DNA of 64,000 nt, from the NCBI GenBank assembly GCA_922989275.2, contig OV277857.1:7378001-7442000 (forward strand), given 5' to 3'. The notes under the pieces were generated by a model, which was given only the letters and a program-made list of their open reading frames with translations, had not been told where the DNA came from and did no database searches. Positions within the stretch are counted from its first letter, which is position 1; each line of letters begins with the position of its first letter. This DNA comes from Gari tellinella. Lineage: Eukaryota; Mollusca; Bivalvia; Cardiida; Psammobiidae. This document shows, piece after piece, positions 1 through 10,216 of this stretch. The position numbers and the translations under genes were made by a program.

Positions 1-481
1 ATTTAGTCGCTTACGTCGTTGAATGGACAATCAGTGTTTTTCATAATTGCAATTTACGAGAAACAATCTTGAAATTTAGCCATTTACTCACACAGTTGCA
101 AATATTACGTACTCGGACAGCTTGTAGGTCTTGGATTTGTGGTAGCCATTTAAAGGGAGGAAACTCTAAACGTTTGCAGCTCTTTGAGATACGTTTGCTA
201 TTGTGGTTTAACGTCCCTTTAACCAACGAGGTACTTTTTAATTGCCCAAGAGGACTCATGTGAAAAGTTCTTTCCATCGGGAGGGTGCAGTGTAACATGT
301 AGTGGGCTTTGGAGCTTTAACCAATACTTAGTACCTATTTACTTTGTCCTGCAATCATATTCATGATATTGTCAGTACCAAACGATAGAAATACTAGTAC
401 CATTTAACTGTATTTTATATGGCTGGCTTGTGATCGAACATGCGACCTCCAGTTTTTCACGTCGACACTCCATCTGGGTTA
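1..481. other. Intron sequence, nothing recognised
   Basis: I see no exon of the peptidase gene and no clear repeat here. The exon expected before 2314 (family pattern GYPLYH...YET) was not found, so it should lie left of the window. Confidence 0.4.
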
Positions 482-728
482 TTTAACCAATTACCAAATA
501 ATTTGCATTTTTCATCTTTAATTTATTTGTCCACTGAAGAATATAGCTCCAATGTGTACCGTCATGGATATGTAGCATAATAAATATGTTCTATATCCTA
601 GCAGATGGTAGCTCAAAGCAGGCTGAAGGTTAAGCAGAATGCGCCTTAAGGCGCATTTTGCGTGACTTTCAATCTGTTTTAAGTGGTCACCTGTCTTCAA
701 AACTAGAAACAGTCTATTTAATAACGGG
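482..728. mobile_element. Family C MITE (TTAA type, beta hairpin core)
   Basis: Starts TTTAACCAATTACC and holds the family C landmarks in order: TTTATT-tCCACTGAAGAA, CTAGCAGATGGTAGC, a hairpin around GCGCCTTAAGGCGC, GGTCACCTGTCTTCAAAACT. The right end is degraded. Confidence 0.7.
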
Positions 729-1041
729 CTAAGATATTTGTCTTGATTGTTTTGGAAACAAACGACCTTGTTGCGTCACGGTGTATGTAACACTATTTGG
801 TATTGCTTATATAAGCACCGCCGTTTGTAAACAATGATAAATTAGAAAAATCTTTTGTATGGTAAATTGACCGAACAACTGTTCTCAAACACGTGGGTTC
901 GTTGACTTCGAATAAGAAACATCAGAGCGTTGGTTAATCGCTAATCCATCAGTATATACAAACGATAAAACCTTTAAAAACCAGTACAAAATAATCAATA
1001 TAGAGCCGAAGCAGAAATATTACAGCTTAATGCTGGATAAA

Positions 1042-1102
1042 GGTTATATTTTGTGTATGGGCCGGAGGCCTTATTATTATTATACAATAAAATGAATTGA
1101 AT
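1042..1102 (+). mobile_element. 61-bp 5'-truncated retroposon with target duplication
   Basis: A short LINE 3' end (GGCCGGAGGCCTTATTATTA with AATAAA) is flanked on both sides by TGCTGGATAAA (1031-1041 and 1103-1113). It split a hairpin MITE arm; removing it restores a palindrome around 1100-1170. Confidence 0.65.
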
Positions 1103-1650
1103 TGCTGGATAAAAGTAATACAAAAATGAGTGTTCTGTATTACTTTTATCCAACACCAATTAAGCAGTTATATTTTTCTTTAAAGGTCTTCACTATTTGA
1201 CCGCAAGCCACATGTTTAACTGTATATATTTAAGTTTACAAACTGCTTCTATTGTGTATATATTATTTCATCATAGGTCAGTTTTGTGTTTATCATATTA
1301 TGGGCGTCGGTTCTCGAGAAACAAAATCTAACAGGTTGTAAGAAATATTACGTCGTTTTGAAACGAAACATATTGCCCTTAGTACTACCTATGATCTGCC
1401 TTAAAGCCAGTACATGAATGTATTCGAGAACAACTTAAACGTTCTTGTAGCTAACGTCAAAATTAAACCAATATTTAGATAATCGTTGTGTATTCTTAAG
1501 GCATGTGGCTGCTTAAAGCAAAACAAGAGTAAACCAAAAAAATTTCGTAGGCTATTTTTAATCGATTGATCAGCCTGAACTATCAGCATAGTGCATGGCA
1601 TTAGTGTATTACTTGCTGAGAAATACGATTGCACTGCACGCAGAACTCTA

Positions 1651-1835
1651 GATAAGGAGGAGTAAACTCAAGTTTCCAACATTTTTTTCTTTATGTCTGC
1701 ACCAAAATACTATGATGTACCTACTCATTAGAATCGTCTCGTAGAGACGATTCTAATAAGTAGTCACATCATAGGGTTTGGTGCCGACATGAACATTATA
1801 GTTTTTGAAAGACTCCCCTTATCTGTAGCTCTATA
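1651..1835. mobile_element. Family I MITE with GATTCTAATGAG palindrome
   Basis: Inverted ends GATAAGGAGGAGTAAACT and ACTCCCCTTATCTG flank a palindrome TTAGAATCGTCTCGTAGAGA with its mirror. Further copies at 24352-24480, 25180-25320 (partial) and 50385-50568. Confidence 0.6.
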
Positions 1836-1905
1836 TATATGTGAAAGCTCTCTATTACGACTACTAACATCAGGTTAGTTGATTGTATGAAAGACGTGTA
1901 ACAGC

Positions 1906-2157
1906 TTAACCCTTTCCCCAATAGAAGCGACTTTTAGCGTATTTAATTTATTCCTCCGCTGAAGAAAATAGTTCCAGTTTATACCCTCATGCACAATTAC
2001 CATTACAAGTATTTTATATAGCCTAGCAAGTTTCAGCTTAAAGCAGGCTGAAAGTAAAGCAGAATGTGCCTTAAGGCACATTCTGCTTTACTTTCAACCT
2101 GCTTTAATTGATCACCTGTCTTCAAAACTAGAAACAGGCTATGAGGTAAAGGGTTAA
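1906..2157. mobile_element. Family C MITE, full length
   Basis: TTAACCCTTTCCCC at the left and GGTAAAGGGTTAA at the right give a 252-bp element bounded by TTAA. The core palindrome (2040-2106) has the stem GAATGTGCCTTAAGGCACAT, a paired variant of the usual GCGCCTTAAGGCGC. TTAA targets with CCC-starting ends suggest a piggyBac-like source (inference). Confidence 0.85.
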
Positions 2158-2313
2158 GCAAGGGCAAGGTGAATGTATTTTAACAAAATGCTTCTAAATG
2201 TTCATGCTGCTTCAAGCAGTCACCTGCCTTAAACACAAAACAATTAATGTAATTTGGTGGTCTTTAAAGAAATTTGTTGCTGTATATACTAACTTGAAGA
2301 GTAACCACTTCAG

Positions 2314-2479
2314 TTACACTCAACCATCGGCAAGATGTCTGGCGAGCTACTTCGAGACCTGGCTGACTCCAAAGTGATACCCTTCAACATGTCCGACTAC
2401 ACCATGTTCCTGGAACAGTACAAGTTCAACTTACTACAACATAATCAAACACTCCTAGAGGCGCACAGTATCAACATAA
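2314..2479 (+). CDS. NAALAD2: Peptidase gene, first visible exon
   Basis: The acceptor is ...CCACTTCAG before 2314 and the donor is GTACGT at 2480. It encodes LHSTIGKMSGELL then RDLADSKVIPFNMSDYTMF, aligning with the start of the helical dimerisation domain. The internal ATG at 2335 is an ordinary methionine codon, not a start, because homology continues upstream of it to the acceptor. The exon ends in phase 1 and its last base completes an ACG codon with the next exon. Confidence 0.85.
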
Positions 2480-5400
2480 GTACGTACAGTCGAGAAGACG
2501 CTATTCGTTCCCATTTAAACGCGAAGAAAACGCAAGCGCAATACACTTAAAAGTTGAAAAACTCCAACTTTATGTAATTTATAAAGATTTATGTTTATCT
2601 GAAAGGTAAACAGTTTGGAGCCAGATCAGACGCCGGGTTACCCGGCGTCTGATCTGGCTCCAAACTATTGTAATGGAATTAATGGTTTGAAAGTATATTT
2701 GTAAACGCGTTTATTTGGAAAGAACAACATATTCTCTACTGTATAAGTGGTGTGCGATATTTGATCATAAACAAAGTATTCATTTCTTCGATTTATGATA
2801 ATAAAACTAATCTGGGAATACCTATTACATGTAAAGTGGAAAAGACGTTTTACCGCTTCAAACCAAACGAAATAGAAACGCAATACAAGTAAATGTAGAA
2901 AATAACATTAAAATACATTTTATTTATAAACAGTTCGGGGCCTGATCAGACACCGGGTTACCCTGCATCTGATTAGGTTTCAAACGGTTTGAAATGGAGA
3001 AAACGGATTTAACATAAACACGTCTATTGTGAAAGTATAACATTTTCTCCAATTTACAAGCAACACTATCTATCTGTTCCATTAAATGGCCTTTTAAAGA
3101 GAGAACATTTCATTCCTCGTCAGAATAATATTCTGAGGCAGTGTGTTGTCGTAATGAACGTTTATGGCACCATTCATATTTACATGTATTATGGTTTTCA
3201 CCCAAACTTCTCATTTCAGCGGAGCTTGACAGAGTAATCCAACTTTACAAAGATGAGGCCCAGAGTTTTCATGATATGGTGGATGGTCTTAATAGAAACA
3301 AGTAAGACAAGATCTACGCCTTAGAGGCATTCTGTCTTAGTTACGACCTGCTCTAAGTGGTTTAACTGTTTTCAAAACTAGAAAATAATAATAATAATAA
3401 TGATATTTATTTCCTCCAGATAAGAAAAGCATACAAGTATAATATACAAACAGTGCAAACGTGTATATACACATACATTGACAAAACATTGAGGGCAAAA
3501 GAAAAGTAAGAAAAAAATAGATCAGTTCAATGCCATCGGCAGGCAAAGTGTCTAGTACATTTAATTACAGTCATCAATACAATGTACCTCTATCGTGTTG
3601 TTATACCATCTGCATCTGCTCAGTTGTTGGGTTATTTACAATAATTCGACCTATTGATTGTAAATATTTCAAGTCAATCGCATAAATAGTTTAGAGTCTT
3701 TTCAGACGTTAAGTTACTTTCCCGATGCCACAATGTCAAAGTAATCTAACTTTGATCAAAGATACAGTAGGCAAATTAACCCTATCAACGAGAATACTAA
3801 TCATTTTCAAAGAACATACTTGTCCTATGCAATATAGTGTAGACCTAGATCAATGGGCTCATGTGGGGCCCTCTGATCAGCGATATGCAGTGTCTGCACT
3901 GTTATTCAATTTGCAATAAATTGTTATAAGCAACCCTCAAATACATGTAGTTAGAAAAAGACTAAACTCAGTTTGAAACGAAAGATTCTACTTGAAGTTT
4001 CAGGGGGTAATGGTATAAGCAAACAATAATTGAAGTGTAACAGTTTTAAATTGGTGTAATTTATATGTAATTTAAAACACTTACATACACTGCATGTGTC
4101 TATAAAACATGCACAGGCTGTGGGACTGGATTACCCTTTATCTGTGACAATGCGGATATTAAAATACAATGTTTATAGGTGGGCCAGTATCAGTCCAGTT
4201 AAAATAAAATATAAATGCCACTTCTACAAGTCCTAGTGTGGAAAAAAATAATTTAAATTCAATCTAGCAAGATGATATACTAGATCTACAGCACACGACA
4301 CATCCTCTAACGTAGCTGTGGTTATTCTTAGCGAGACGAGACGAGACTACACTAATATATGCAAACAATTTGGATCCTGATCAGACGCAAAGTAACTCGG
4401 CGTCTGATCAGGATCCTAATTGTTTGACACGTATATTGGTGTATCTTCATTTAAAAAATAGTAACTTTCAACAGTCGAAGACGACATTTTGGCAAGGTAT
4501 GAAATAAGATCTCCATCTAAATGAAACGTGTGTTACAAATTACATGGCATTAATCTATTTACACTGAATCTTCTATATCAAAATATATGTGAAGGCAGCC
4601 ATCTAGTATTATGATAATTCAAAATTATACTCATTTTGTTGAAAACATGTTGCAAGTATAATTAAAAAACCACGAAACCCCTACAAGAATGCTCTGCTTT
4701 ACTTTCAATTTGATTTAAATATCAAACTGCCACAATAAGAAAACAGACGTCTTTCGTTTGGTTACTGTGTCGGGGCTTTACTGTTTGTGATAAATTTAAT
4801 CAGCAACGGAAGAATGTTAAAGGTCCTGCCACTCAAGCTTTTTACAAACCTCATTTTTTTTTGTTTATTACAGTCCTCTTCTAAATTGCAACCTGCATCT
4901 ATTTTTAACCTTTCTTTCATGGACACCAGTGCAACAATTAAAGAAGGTGACTGCTTAAAGTAAGATGGACGTTAAGCAGAAAACATTTGTTGGAGCTTTC
5001 CATTTTACTTTTCATTCAGCTTCAAGCCGAGACATGTTGATAACAATGTTATAGGGAAATAACGTTCTAATGTACTTATGTGATGGAACAGAAGATTAAC
5101 CCATTACTCGATAAATACACCTTTTTATGCCTTTAATTTATTCCTCCACTAAAGAAATTAATAAAACTGTAAATAGATGCATGTATTTCAACAATGTTCA
5201 TCGTTATTTCAGCCCGATTGATATACGGCGTATCAATGACCAGATGATGCAAATTGAAAGGACATTTCTAGACCCCACCGGTCTGCCGGGCCGGTCCCAG
5301 ATATACAGGTGAGACTGGTGTAACTCGTTATCCCCTGAAACTTCCAATGGACAATTCCAGTTTGCAATAAAGGCTGGTCCATTTCAGACTATTTAGTGTT

Positions 5401-8337
5401 GTTTTTTGTAATAAATTGAAAAATGCCAAACAGTGATTTCCCTGATCAGAGGGCTCCTGCAGGAGGGGCTTCAGTGTTTGTTTATGACATGTGTACTCTT
5501 CGCAGGTACACATTTGATAAAGGACGCATATATGCGTAACTAGGGCTCAATGAATTAAGCAGAGTTCAAGCAGCATTCCAATTTCGTTGATCTACAATAA
5601 AACTTCAGTTGTTTTGGCGAGTTAAGATAGAAATATTTTCTTTTGCATTACAACATAACGTTTATGCTTGTACTTACGTTTTGTGACAAGGGAAAGGCAT
5701 TCTCTAATGTTGGCATAACCTGTGACCTAACCCTTTTTGCAATATCTTATAATCTATTAATGTACATATACTAACACGATAAAGAAACTTTACGTGTTGT
5801 TCGAGAAAATTTCGTTATACATGTGTACTTATAAATACAAACCATAGACAAATTTGTTATCAAATTGTGCAAAAAATTATTGGCTAATCGATAGTGTATA
5901 TTTCATTGTCATTTGATAATTTGCAGCTCATGATTTCGAGTGTGAATGACGAGGTTGTGAAAAGCTTGTACTGTTATAATAATGTTTTGTAATTGTCATT
6001 AGTCCATCGACGAAAATCATCCTGTACCAAACCCGTGAGGCATAGAGCTTTGATATTTGACATGTACACTTTCATAATAGACATATACCAAAAGCATTCA
6101 AACGTTTACCCTTGGGTTGAAGATGGCCCCGCTGCTGGGGTCACAGTTTTACATAGAGTTATAAAAACATTACAAGTCTGCAACTTTACTTTTCATACCA
6201 TCGTTTTTCACACACAAAATGATGCTTTGCAAATTATAAAGTCACATCGTGTAGCCAATACATTTTTGCGCATTTTAATACGAAGTGTGTCTATAGTTTG
6301 TACTTATAAGTATAACAGACATCACAAAAAACAAAATTAGTGTACAGTTTCTTTATCGTGTTAGTACGGTGTTTATATGCTATAGGAACTGTGTATGTCA
6401 GTTTCAGTTTCAGTTCTTTATTTGCTATAAGGCCTCTGGACCATACACATTCAGTACATGATATACACAAAGTATAATATAGTGTAATACAGTGTGGAGT
6501 AAAGGAACAAAGTTGTTCCTTAGGCAAAACACAGAAATTCTGCTTTATTACAAACAGTTACATGTATTTAGTATCATTTTGTACTTGCAAACAGTGTAGA
6601 TCCAAACCAACGATTCATTCAGAAGTCATTGGCTCCACATACCCACTGTTTGTCAGGTGTAGGAGTTCTCAATAATATAAAGTTCACATTTACCTGACTA
6701 TAAACATGTTTAGAAAGGCAGAAATATATACTTCTACAATAGTTTTGGTACATTTAAACAGTGTGGATCAAGATCACAGTGCTACTACATGAGCTATCTG
6801 ATCTTGATTCACATATTGTGCCCTATCAAAGTGAAAGTCTAACTAAACAAATGCCAGTTTAGTTTGTTTAACACTACAGTTATAGGATGAACTTTAACAC
6901 TTCCACTGTAAACAGTGGAGATCCAGAGTATGATGCACCTTGATGGACCATCTAGTCTTTATCAAACATGTTAAACCAAGCTTTTGAACACTTTACTTGT
7001 TTAACTAAAACAGTGTAGACGCAGAACCTATAACTATGTTAAAGCACAATCACATGATCCAGGTCTTCACTGTTTTGATACTATAAAATATTAGTTATCA
7101 TAACTTTTTAAATGTTCACACCTTTCCTTAGCAGTGTTGCGTATTACCGTCTTATTTGGACATGACATCAATTTTGCAAACTTGTCCACTGTTGGATTTT
7201 GTGTGAAATATTCTGGTATATACATTAAGCGCAAATGACTACAGTGGACAAATCAACAAGAAATGATATGCATCCTCGATCAACCCTTCACAGTAGTGAC
7301 AATGTCTAAATTCTCTTGGAATACCATAATGTCTTCCCTTTTCAATCATCAAGCAGTGTGACGAAATTCGCAGATTCACTATACTCTTTCTAAACTTTGC
7401 TACATCAATATCTGATATATACTGTTCAACCTCATACGTATGTTTAAAGTTGACATAATAACATAGTTTACTACTTTCAAGACATTTAGATCTCCAATTT
7501 TGTACATGCTGGTTTTTAAGTCTCTGCAAATACTCAGCAACAAACAAGTCTTGAGTTAGAACATTCTGTGTCTCCCAAACTTAACCGAAGCCGTTTGTAT
7601 ACAGGTTCAGTCGTAGTTCTGTAACCCAATTGCTGTATCCAAGCCTATCATAATGCATTAACATTTCGTAGCACAGTCTGGCATATCTATCATTTGGCAT
7701 TGATAGTATCCTCAACCAATATTTGATGCACCTTCTTGAAGCATATATAAACATTGGGTATCGCATGTATGTCGATACATATACATGATAAGTGATATTT
7801 GCAATAAAATATGATTAAATCAAAACTAAACAGACACGGACCTTTCAAATTCCTTGAGTCGTGCCATAAAAAACAGACTTATTGCATCGCAAAACAGTGT
7901 TGACCTAGCCCAGACGTAATCTCAGTCTCGGCATCTGTTCAAGATCTACACTTGCAAACCGTTGGCAAATCCGGTAACAATATAATGGACATGCTGGTAA
8001 GTAACAAACAGTGTAGAGCGAGATAAGCCACCGCGTCAATGGACGCGGTGGCTGTTTTTAGTATTCGCTGTTTGCAATGTAATAAGCCTTGTTTCCTGAT
8101 GCCACGTCTCAAATGTCCCTTTTCAGACATCTTGTTCATTCTACGCCACAGACAACAGGAATTCCGGGTGCGAGTTTTCCAGGTCTCGAGGACGCTGTGT
8201 TCAAGCTAGAGAGAGCGCCTAATGATCAAGGTGTCATCCGGGAGCTGCAGCATCACTTTTCTGTGCTCGTATTTACAATTCAGTCGGCCGCATACAGTCT
8301 TAAAGAAACAACAGACTTTTTCAGAGAGAGACTTTGA
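2314..8337 (+). CDS. NAALAD2: Glutamate carboxypeptidase II-like (PSMA/NAALADase family), C-terminal exons
   Basis: Four exons (2314-2479, 3220-3301, 5213-5308, 8127-8337) join in frame to 184 residues plus a TGA stop. Seen: every junction is AG/GT and phases fit. The product matches the family's C-terminal helical dimerisation domain, with landmarks ELLRDLADSKVIPF, NDQMMQIERTFLDPTGLPG, YRH and GASFPGLEDAVF in the expected order. Known: these M28 zinc peptidases are type II membrane or secreted enzymes cleaving acidic dipeptides or folylpolyglutamates and working as homodimers. The catalytic and zinc-binding exons lie left of the window, so activity cannot be judged. Odd: the Lys-Tyr pair that precedes AGESFPG in PSMA and forms the glutamate-sensing pocket is replaced by Gly-Ile here, which weakens the case for a glutamate-specific enzyme. 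A NAALADL1-like aminopeptidase is an alternative; the family call is firm, the symbol is not. Confidence 0.85.
2485..2743. mobile_element. Diverged family A MITE 5 bp after a splice donor
   Basis: Starts TACAGTCGAGAAGACGC, ends CATATTCTCTACTGTA, and carries the alpha hairpin (2609-2669, stem GACGCCGGGTTACCCGGCGT). It lies at intron positions +6 onward. Confidence 0.7.
2930..3057. mobile_element. Partial diverged family A MITE
   Basis: Decayed alpha hairpin (GACACCGGGTTACCCTGCAT) followed by a tail ending ACATTTTCTCCAATTTA, matching the right half of family A variants. Confidence 0.5.
3220..3301 (+). CDS. NAALAD2: Peptidase gene, second visible exon
   Basis: 82 bp between TTTCAG (ending 3219) and GTAAGA (3302). 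It encodes ELDRVIQLYKDEAQSFHDMV followed by DGLNRN, a predicted amphipathic helix of the dimerisation domain. It is too short for ordinary ORF detection but phase-locked with both neighbours. The intron sequence from the donor onward resembles half of a family C MITE. Confidence 0.8.
3302..3383. mobile_element. Right half of a family C MITE, starting at the donor
   Basis: From the donor onward GTAAGACAAGATCTACGCC aligns with GTAAAGCAGAATGCGCC of family C. It continues through the second hairpin arm to CTGTTTTCAAAACTAGAAA. The left half is missing. Confidence 0.55.
3384..3560 (-). mobile_element. Probable LINE 3' end with ATT tail
   Basis: A run of AAT repeats followed by GATATTTATTTCCTCCAG reads on the - strand as a LINE end with AAATAAATATC and an (ATT)n tail, inserted into the family C fragment. 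Family not identified. Confidence 0.4.
4361..4428. repeat. Alpha hairpin, solitary
   Basis: Arms GCAAACAATTTGGATCCTGA and its mirror enclose GACGCAAAGTAACTCGGCGT. It resembles the core of families A, B and G, but I cannot define element ends around it. Confidence 0.6.
4429..5212. other. Peptidase intron 2 remainder
   Basis: Mostly unassigned AT-rich sequence. 5097-5180 is the left part of a family C MITE (ATTAACCCATTACTCGATAA, TTATTCCTCCACT) ending about 30 bp before the acceptor. Confidence 0.45.
5213..5308 (+). CDS. NAALAD2: Peptidase gene, third visible exon
   Basis: 96 bp between TTATTTCAG and GTGAGA. It encodes PIDIRRINDQMMQIERTFLD followed by PTGLPGRSQIYR. This is the best conserved stretch of the C-terminal domain (family pattern NDQ-ERxFxDPxGLPxR). 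The donor is followed 12 bp later by a TTAA-type MITE (family F). Confidence 0.87.
5320..5557. mobile_element. Family F MITE 12 bp after a splice donor
   Basis: Contains AACTCGTTATCCCCTGAAAC, a gamma hairpin (GAGGGCTCCTGCAGGAGGGG) and CTAGGGCTCAATGAATTAA. It is an older, diverged member of the TTAA-bounded family F. Confidence 0.7.
5558..6397. other. Peptidase intron 3, mostly unassigned
   Basis: 5993-6180 resembles the inner repeat of family L elements (ATGGCCCCGC then GGGGTCACAGTTTTACATAG), so the 115-codon open frame there is repeat-derived. The rest shows nothing recognisable. Confidence 0.45.
6589..7080. repeat. Row of decayed hairpins in the LINE 3' region
   Basis: Four degenerate inverted repeats each start with AAACAGTG(T/G)(A/G)GA and end with a matching (A)CTGTTT-like arm, at about 6590, 6758, 6909 and 7010. 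They are old relatives of the gamma-type hairpin core in family F MITEs. Confidence 0.45.
7091..7766 (-). pseudogene. Broken LINE reverse-transcriptase C-terminus
   Basis: Three - strand pieces in different frames read as one degraded protein. 7766-7581 gives CIKYWLRILSMPNDRYARLC and NWVTELRLNLYTNGFG. 7547-7239 gives HYGIPREFRHCHYCEGLIED then AYHFLLICP. A third piece to a TAA at 7091 gives YIPEYFTQNPTV and PNKTVIRNT. The Cys-x2-Cys...His-x-Cys cluster with IEDxYHFLLxCP is typical of the tail of non-LTR retrotransposon polyproteins in molluscs. At least two frameshifts make it inactive. Confidence 0.75.
7771..8126. other. End of peptidase intron 3
   Basis: Holds two hairpins: a decayed gamma type (about 7895-7975) and one at 8008-8075 with the stem CCACCGCGTCAATGGACGCG. 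Neither has definable element ends. Confidence 0.45.
8127..8337 (+). CDS. NAALAD2: Peptidase gene, last exon with stop codon
   Basis: The acceptor is CTTTTCAG before 8127 and the TGA is at 8335-8337. It encodes the final 69 residues, including HLVHSTPQTTGIPGASFPG and a C-terminal helix HHFSVLVFTIQSAAYSLKET. In this family these residues pack at the dimer interface and near the S1' pocket. The family's pocket Lys-Tyr pair aligns with Gly-Ile here. Confidence 0.87.
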
Positions 8338-9370
8338 ATTAACTGTATAGCATGTGATCAAATAGTTTTGTCTTTTTCATGTAATGTTTGTGTCCTTTTC
8401 GGTATTAATTCTTGCTTTTTATGGTTTCCCCAAAACTTACATAGTGATGTTGAAAATTCTCGATTTACTCATAAACGATTATCAAAGATGACGGCCCAAT
8501 ATTCTTATCTACACGTAGATTTGAGGACGTGTAACCAGTCGTCATTTCAAGATGGCGACTGTATCATGTCCGCTTATACATGTATTACCAAAATGGTGGC
8601 TCTGTAACTTCCGCTTGTTCCACATATGCTGACATTTTGCAACGACAATGTCCATTTCATTGTGACCATGTAAAAATGTAAGTATTTTATCTCTTGCCGG
8701 GTTCATTGGTCACTTGTATAAAACATGTACACAACATGTACAAAGATTGACATACAAAAATTACATCATTGTTATAACAAGCATACCAAAGTTAAATTCT
8801 ACTTTAGAGTTTCTTTCGCAACCCCATATTTTCATACCGCCTGTGTTTATATTGTCCAATTTCTATCTCATTCTGGTTGGAATGTTTGTGTGTTGGTCTG
8901 CATGATCAATTTTATCACTTCGGGAATCTGTTATGTATTATATGTACAGTATATGTTACGGTCAATATGTTTAATCAGACATTTCACAAATGACTGGTCA
9001 ATCTGTGAAAAAATGTCATAATAGTCGTTTAATACTGCAATTAATAATGATATGCAATGAATTTTTTTTCAAAGTTCAAATATTTCATGAACAAAACACA
9101 ACATATATTTCACATCTTATTTCAGTCAATTCGTGAAATTATGTTTTAGACATTGAACGCTGTAAATATGAAAGAATATCATTGTAATAATTTTCATGTA
9201 ATGCCACATGCTTTGTTTTCGTTTTTATGTTTTAAAATAATTTTGACAAATTGAGTAATATTGTAGTGAGATTGTGGAACTAGTTGACCTTTTTAAAATA
9301 CCAATTGTATCTCATCATAAATTGTGTCATTCAAGGACTATGTGAATAAAGTTATTTCACAGATTGACCA
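8338..9370 (+). other. Probable 3' UTR of the peptidase gene
   Basis: An AT-rich kilobase after the stop codon contains no recognisable MITE or hairpin, in contrast to almost all other non-coding sequence here. It ends near a candidate AATAAA signal. The extent is inferred; transcript data would fix it. Confidence 0.4.
9345..9350 (+). promoter_or_regulatory. Candidate polyadenylation signal
   Basis: AATAAA, about 1 kb after the peptidase stop codon. It is the first canonical hexamer I noticed downstream. Confidence 0.4.
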
Positions 9371-9763
9371 TGACTAATTACACTGATTGACTGTAACATG
9401 AATGTACGAAAACAAAAAATCATCAATGTTAAGGTCAAGAATACCGGAAGTGATCATTTTGCTATTTGATAGAAATATAATTTTTTAAGTTATTAACTAT
9501 CACCTAGCAGTTCTCTTTTGAGTTGTTAAACCCAAGTAGACCCCTCGAATACAACCACTTCGAGGAAGGCCCGTTGGTGCTTGTTTTTCGAATACAGCTC
9601 GTGCCAGGAGTCGTGTCTTTCTTTCCTCAGCGTGATTTCCGGCCTGTCGTAATAATTCATAAATAATTTCAGATACGTGTTTAGTTGGTGGTTGATGTAA
9701 AGAAGAATGTGTGGTTATTTTTCATTTATTATTTCTCTGCCGAGCATGGCTTGGCTGATATTT
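9371..9763. other. Intergenic, nothing recognised
   Basis: No coding or repeat signal stands out between the probable peptidase 3' end and the next hairpin. Confidence 0.35.
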
Positions 9764-9832
9764 GTAAACAGTTTAAATTCAGATCAGATGCCGCGTAACG
9801 CGGCGTCTGATCTGGATTTAAATTGATTGACA
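9764..9832. repeat. Alpha hairpin
   Basis: Arms GTAAACAGTTTAAATTCAGA and mirror, with the stem tip GATGCCGCGTAACGCGGCGT. Flanking AAGCAGACG and GTCTTC motifs suggest a decayed family B or G element. Confidence 0.6.
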
Positions 9833-10020
9833 CTCTTCGGAAGGGTGTTTTTAATAATAAAATACGCAAATTCTGATTCGGCAAAGTTTACAGACGACAT
9901 TATTAACAAAGCAGACGAAAATACGACAGAAAAAAGTTAACTAACTAAACAGTTAGTTTAACCCGTCTTCTACTATAAAGATGTCTGCTTAAAAAATATC
10001 GTCTGCATTTGAATGTTATT

Positions 10021-10216
10021 TACAGTTTAGCCTCTCTATTACGACCACTTTATTGTGGTTTAAGACAGGTGACTGTTTAAATCAAGATGACCGCTAAACA
10101 GAAAGCACCTTTAGGAGCTTTCTGTTTTACGTTCACCTTGCTTTAAGCTGTCACCTGTCTTAAATACAATCAACTAGCCTTTGATTTAGTGGTCGTAAGA
10201 GAGAGCATTTACTGTA
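10021..10216. mobile_element. Family E MITE
   Basis: Ends TACAGTTTAGCCTCTCTATT and CATTTACTGTA with ACGACCACT just inside. The core hairpin has the tip AAAGCACCTTTAGGAGCTTT. TA at each end fits a mariner-like target. Confidence 0.75.

Larger units (their letters stand above)
6398..7770 (-). mobile_element. 5'-truncated LINE with 3' tail
   Basis: On the - strand the LINE runs from the reverse-transcriptase remnant at 7770 to a 3' end near 6398. There the sequence reads AGAGGCCTTATAGCAAATAA and closes with three CTGAAA-type repeats, a microsatellite-like LINE tail. The GGCCTTAT tail also occurs at 1053-1065 and 61908-61920. Confidence 0.55.

Noticed and set aside
5993..6340. 115-codon open frame on the + strand
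   Set aside because: It overlaps a dispersed repeat phrase (GGGGTCACAGTTTTACATAG) shared with family L elements, and has no domain features.
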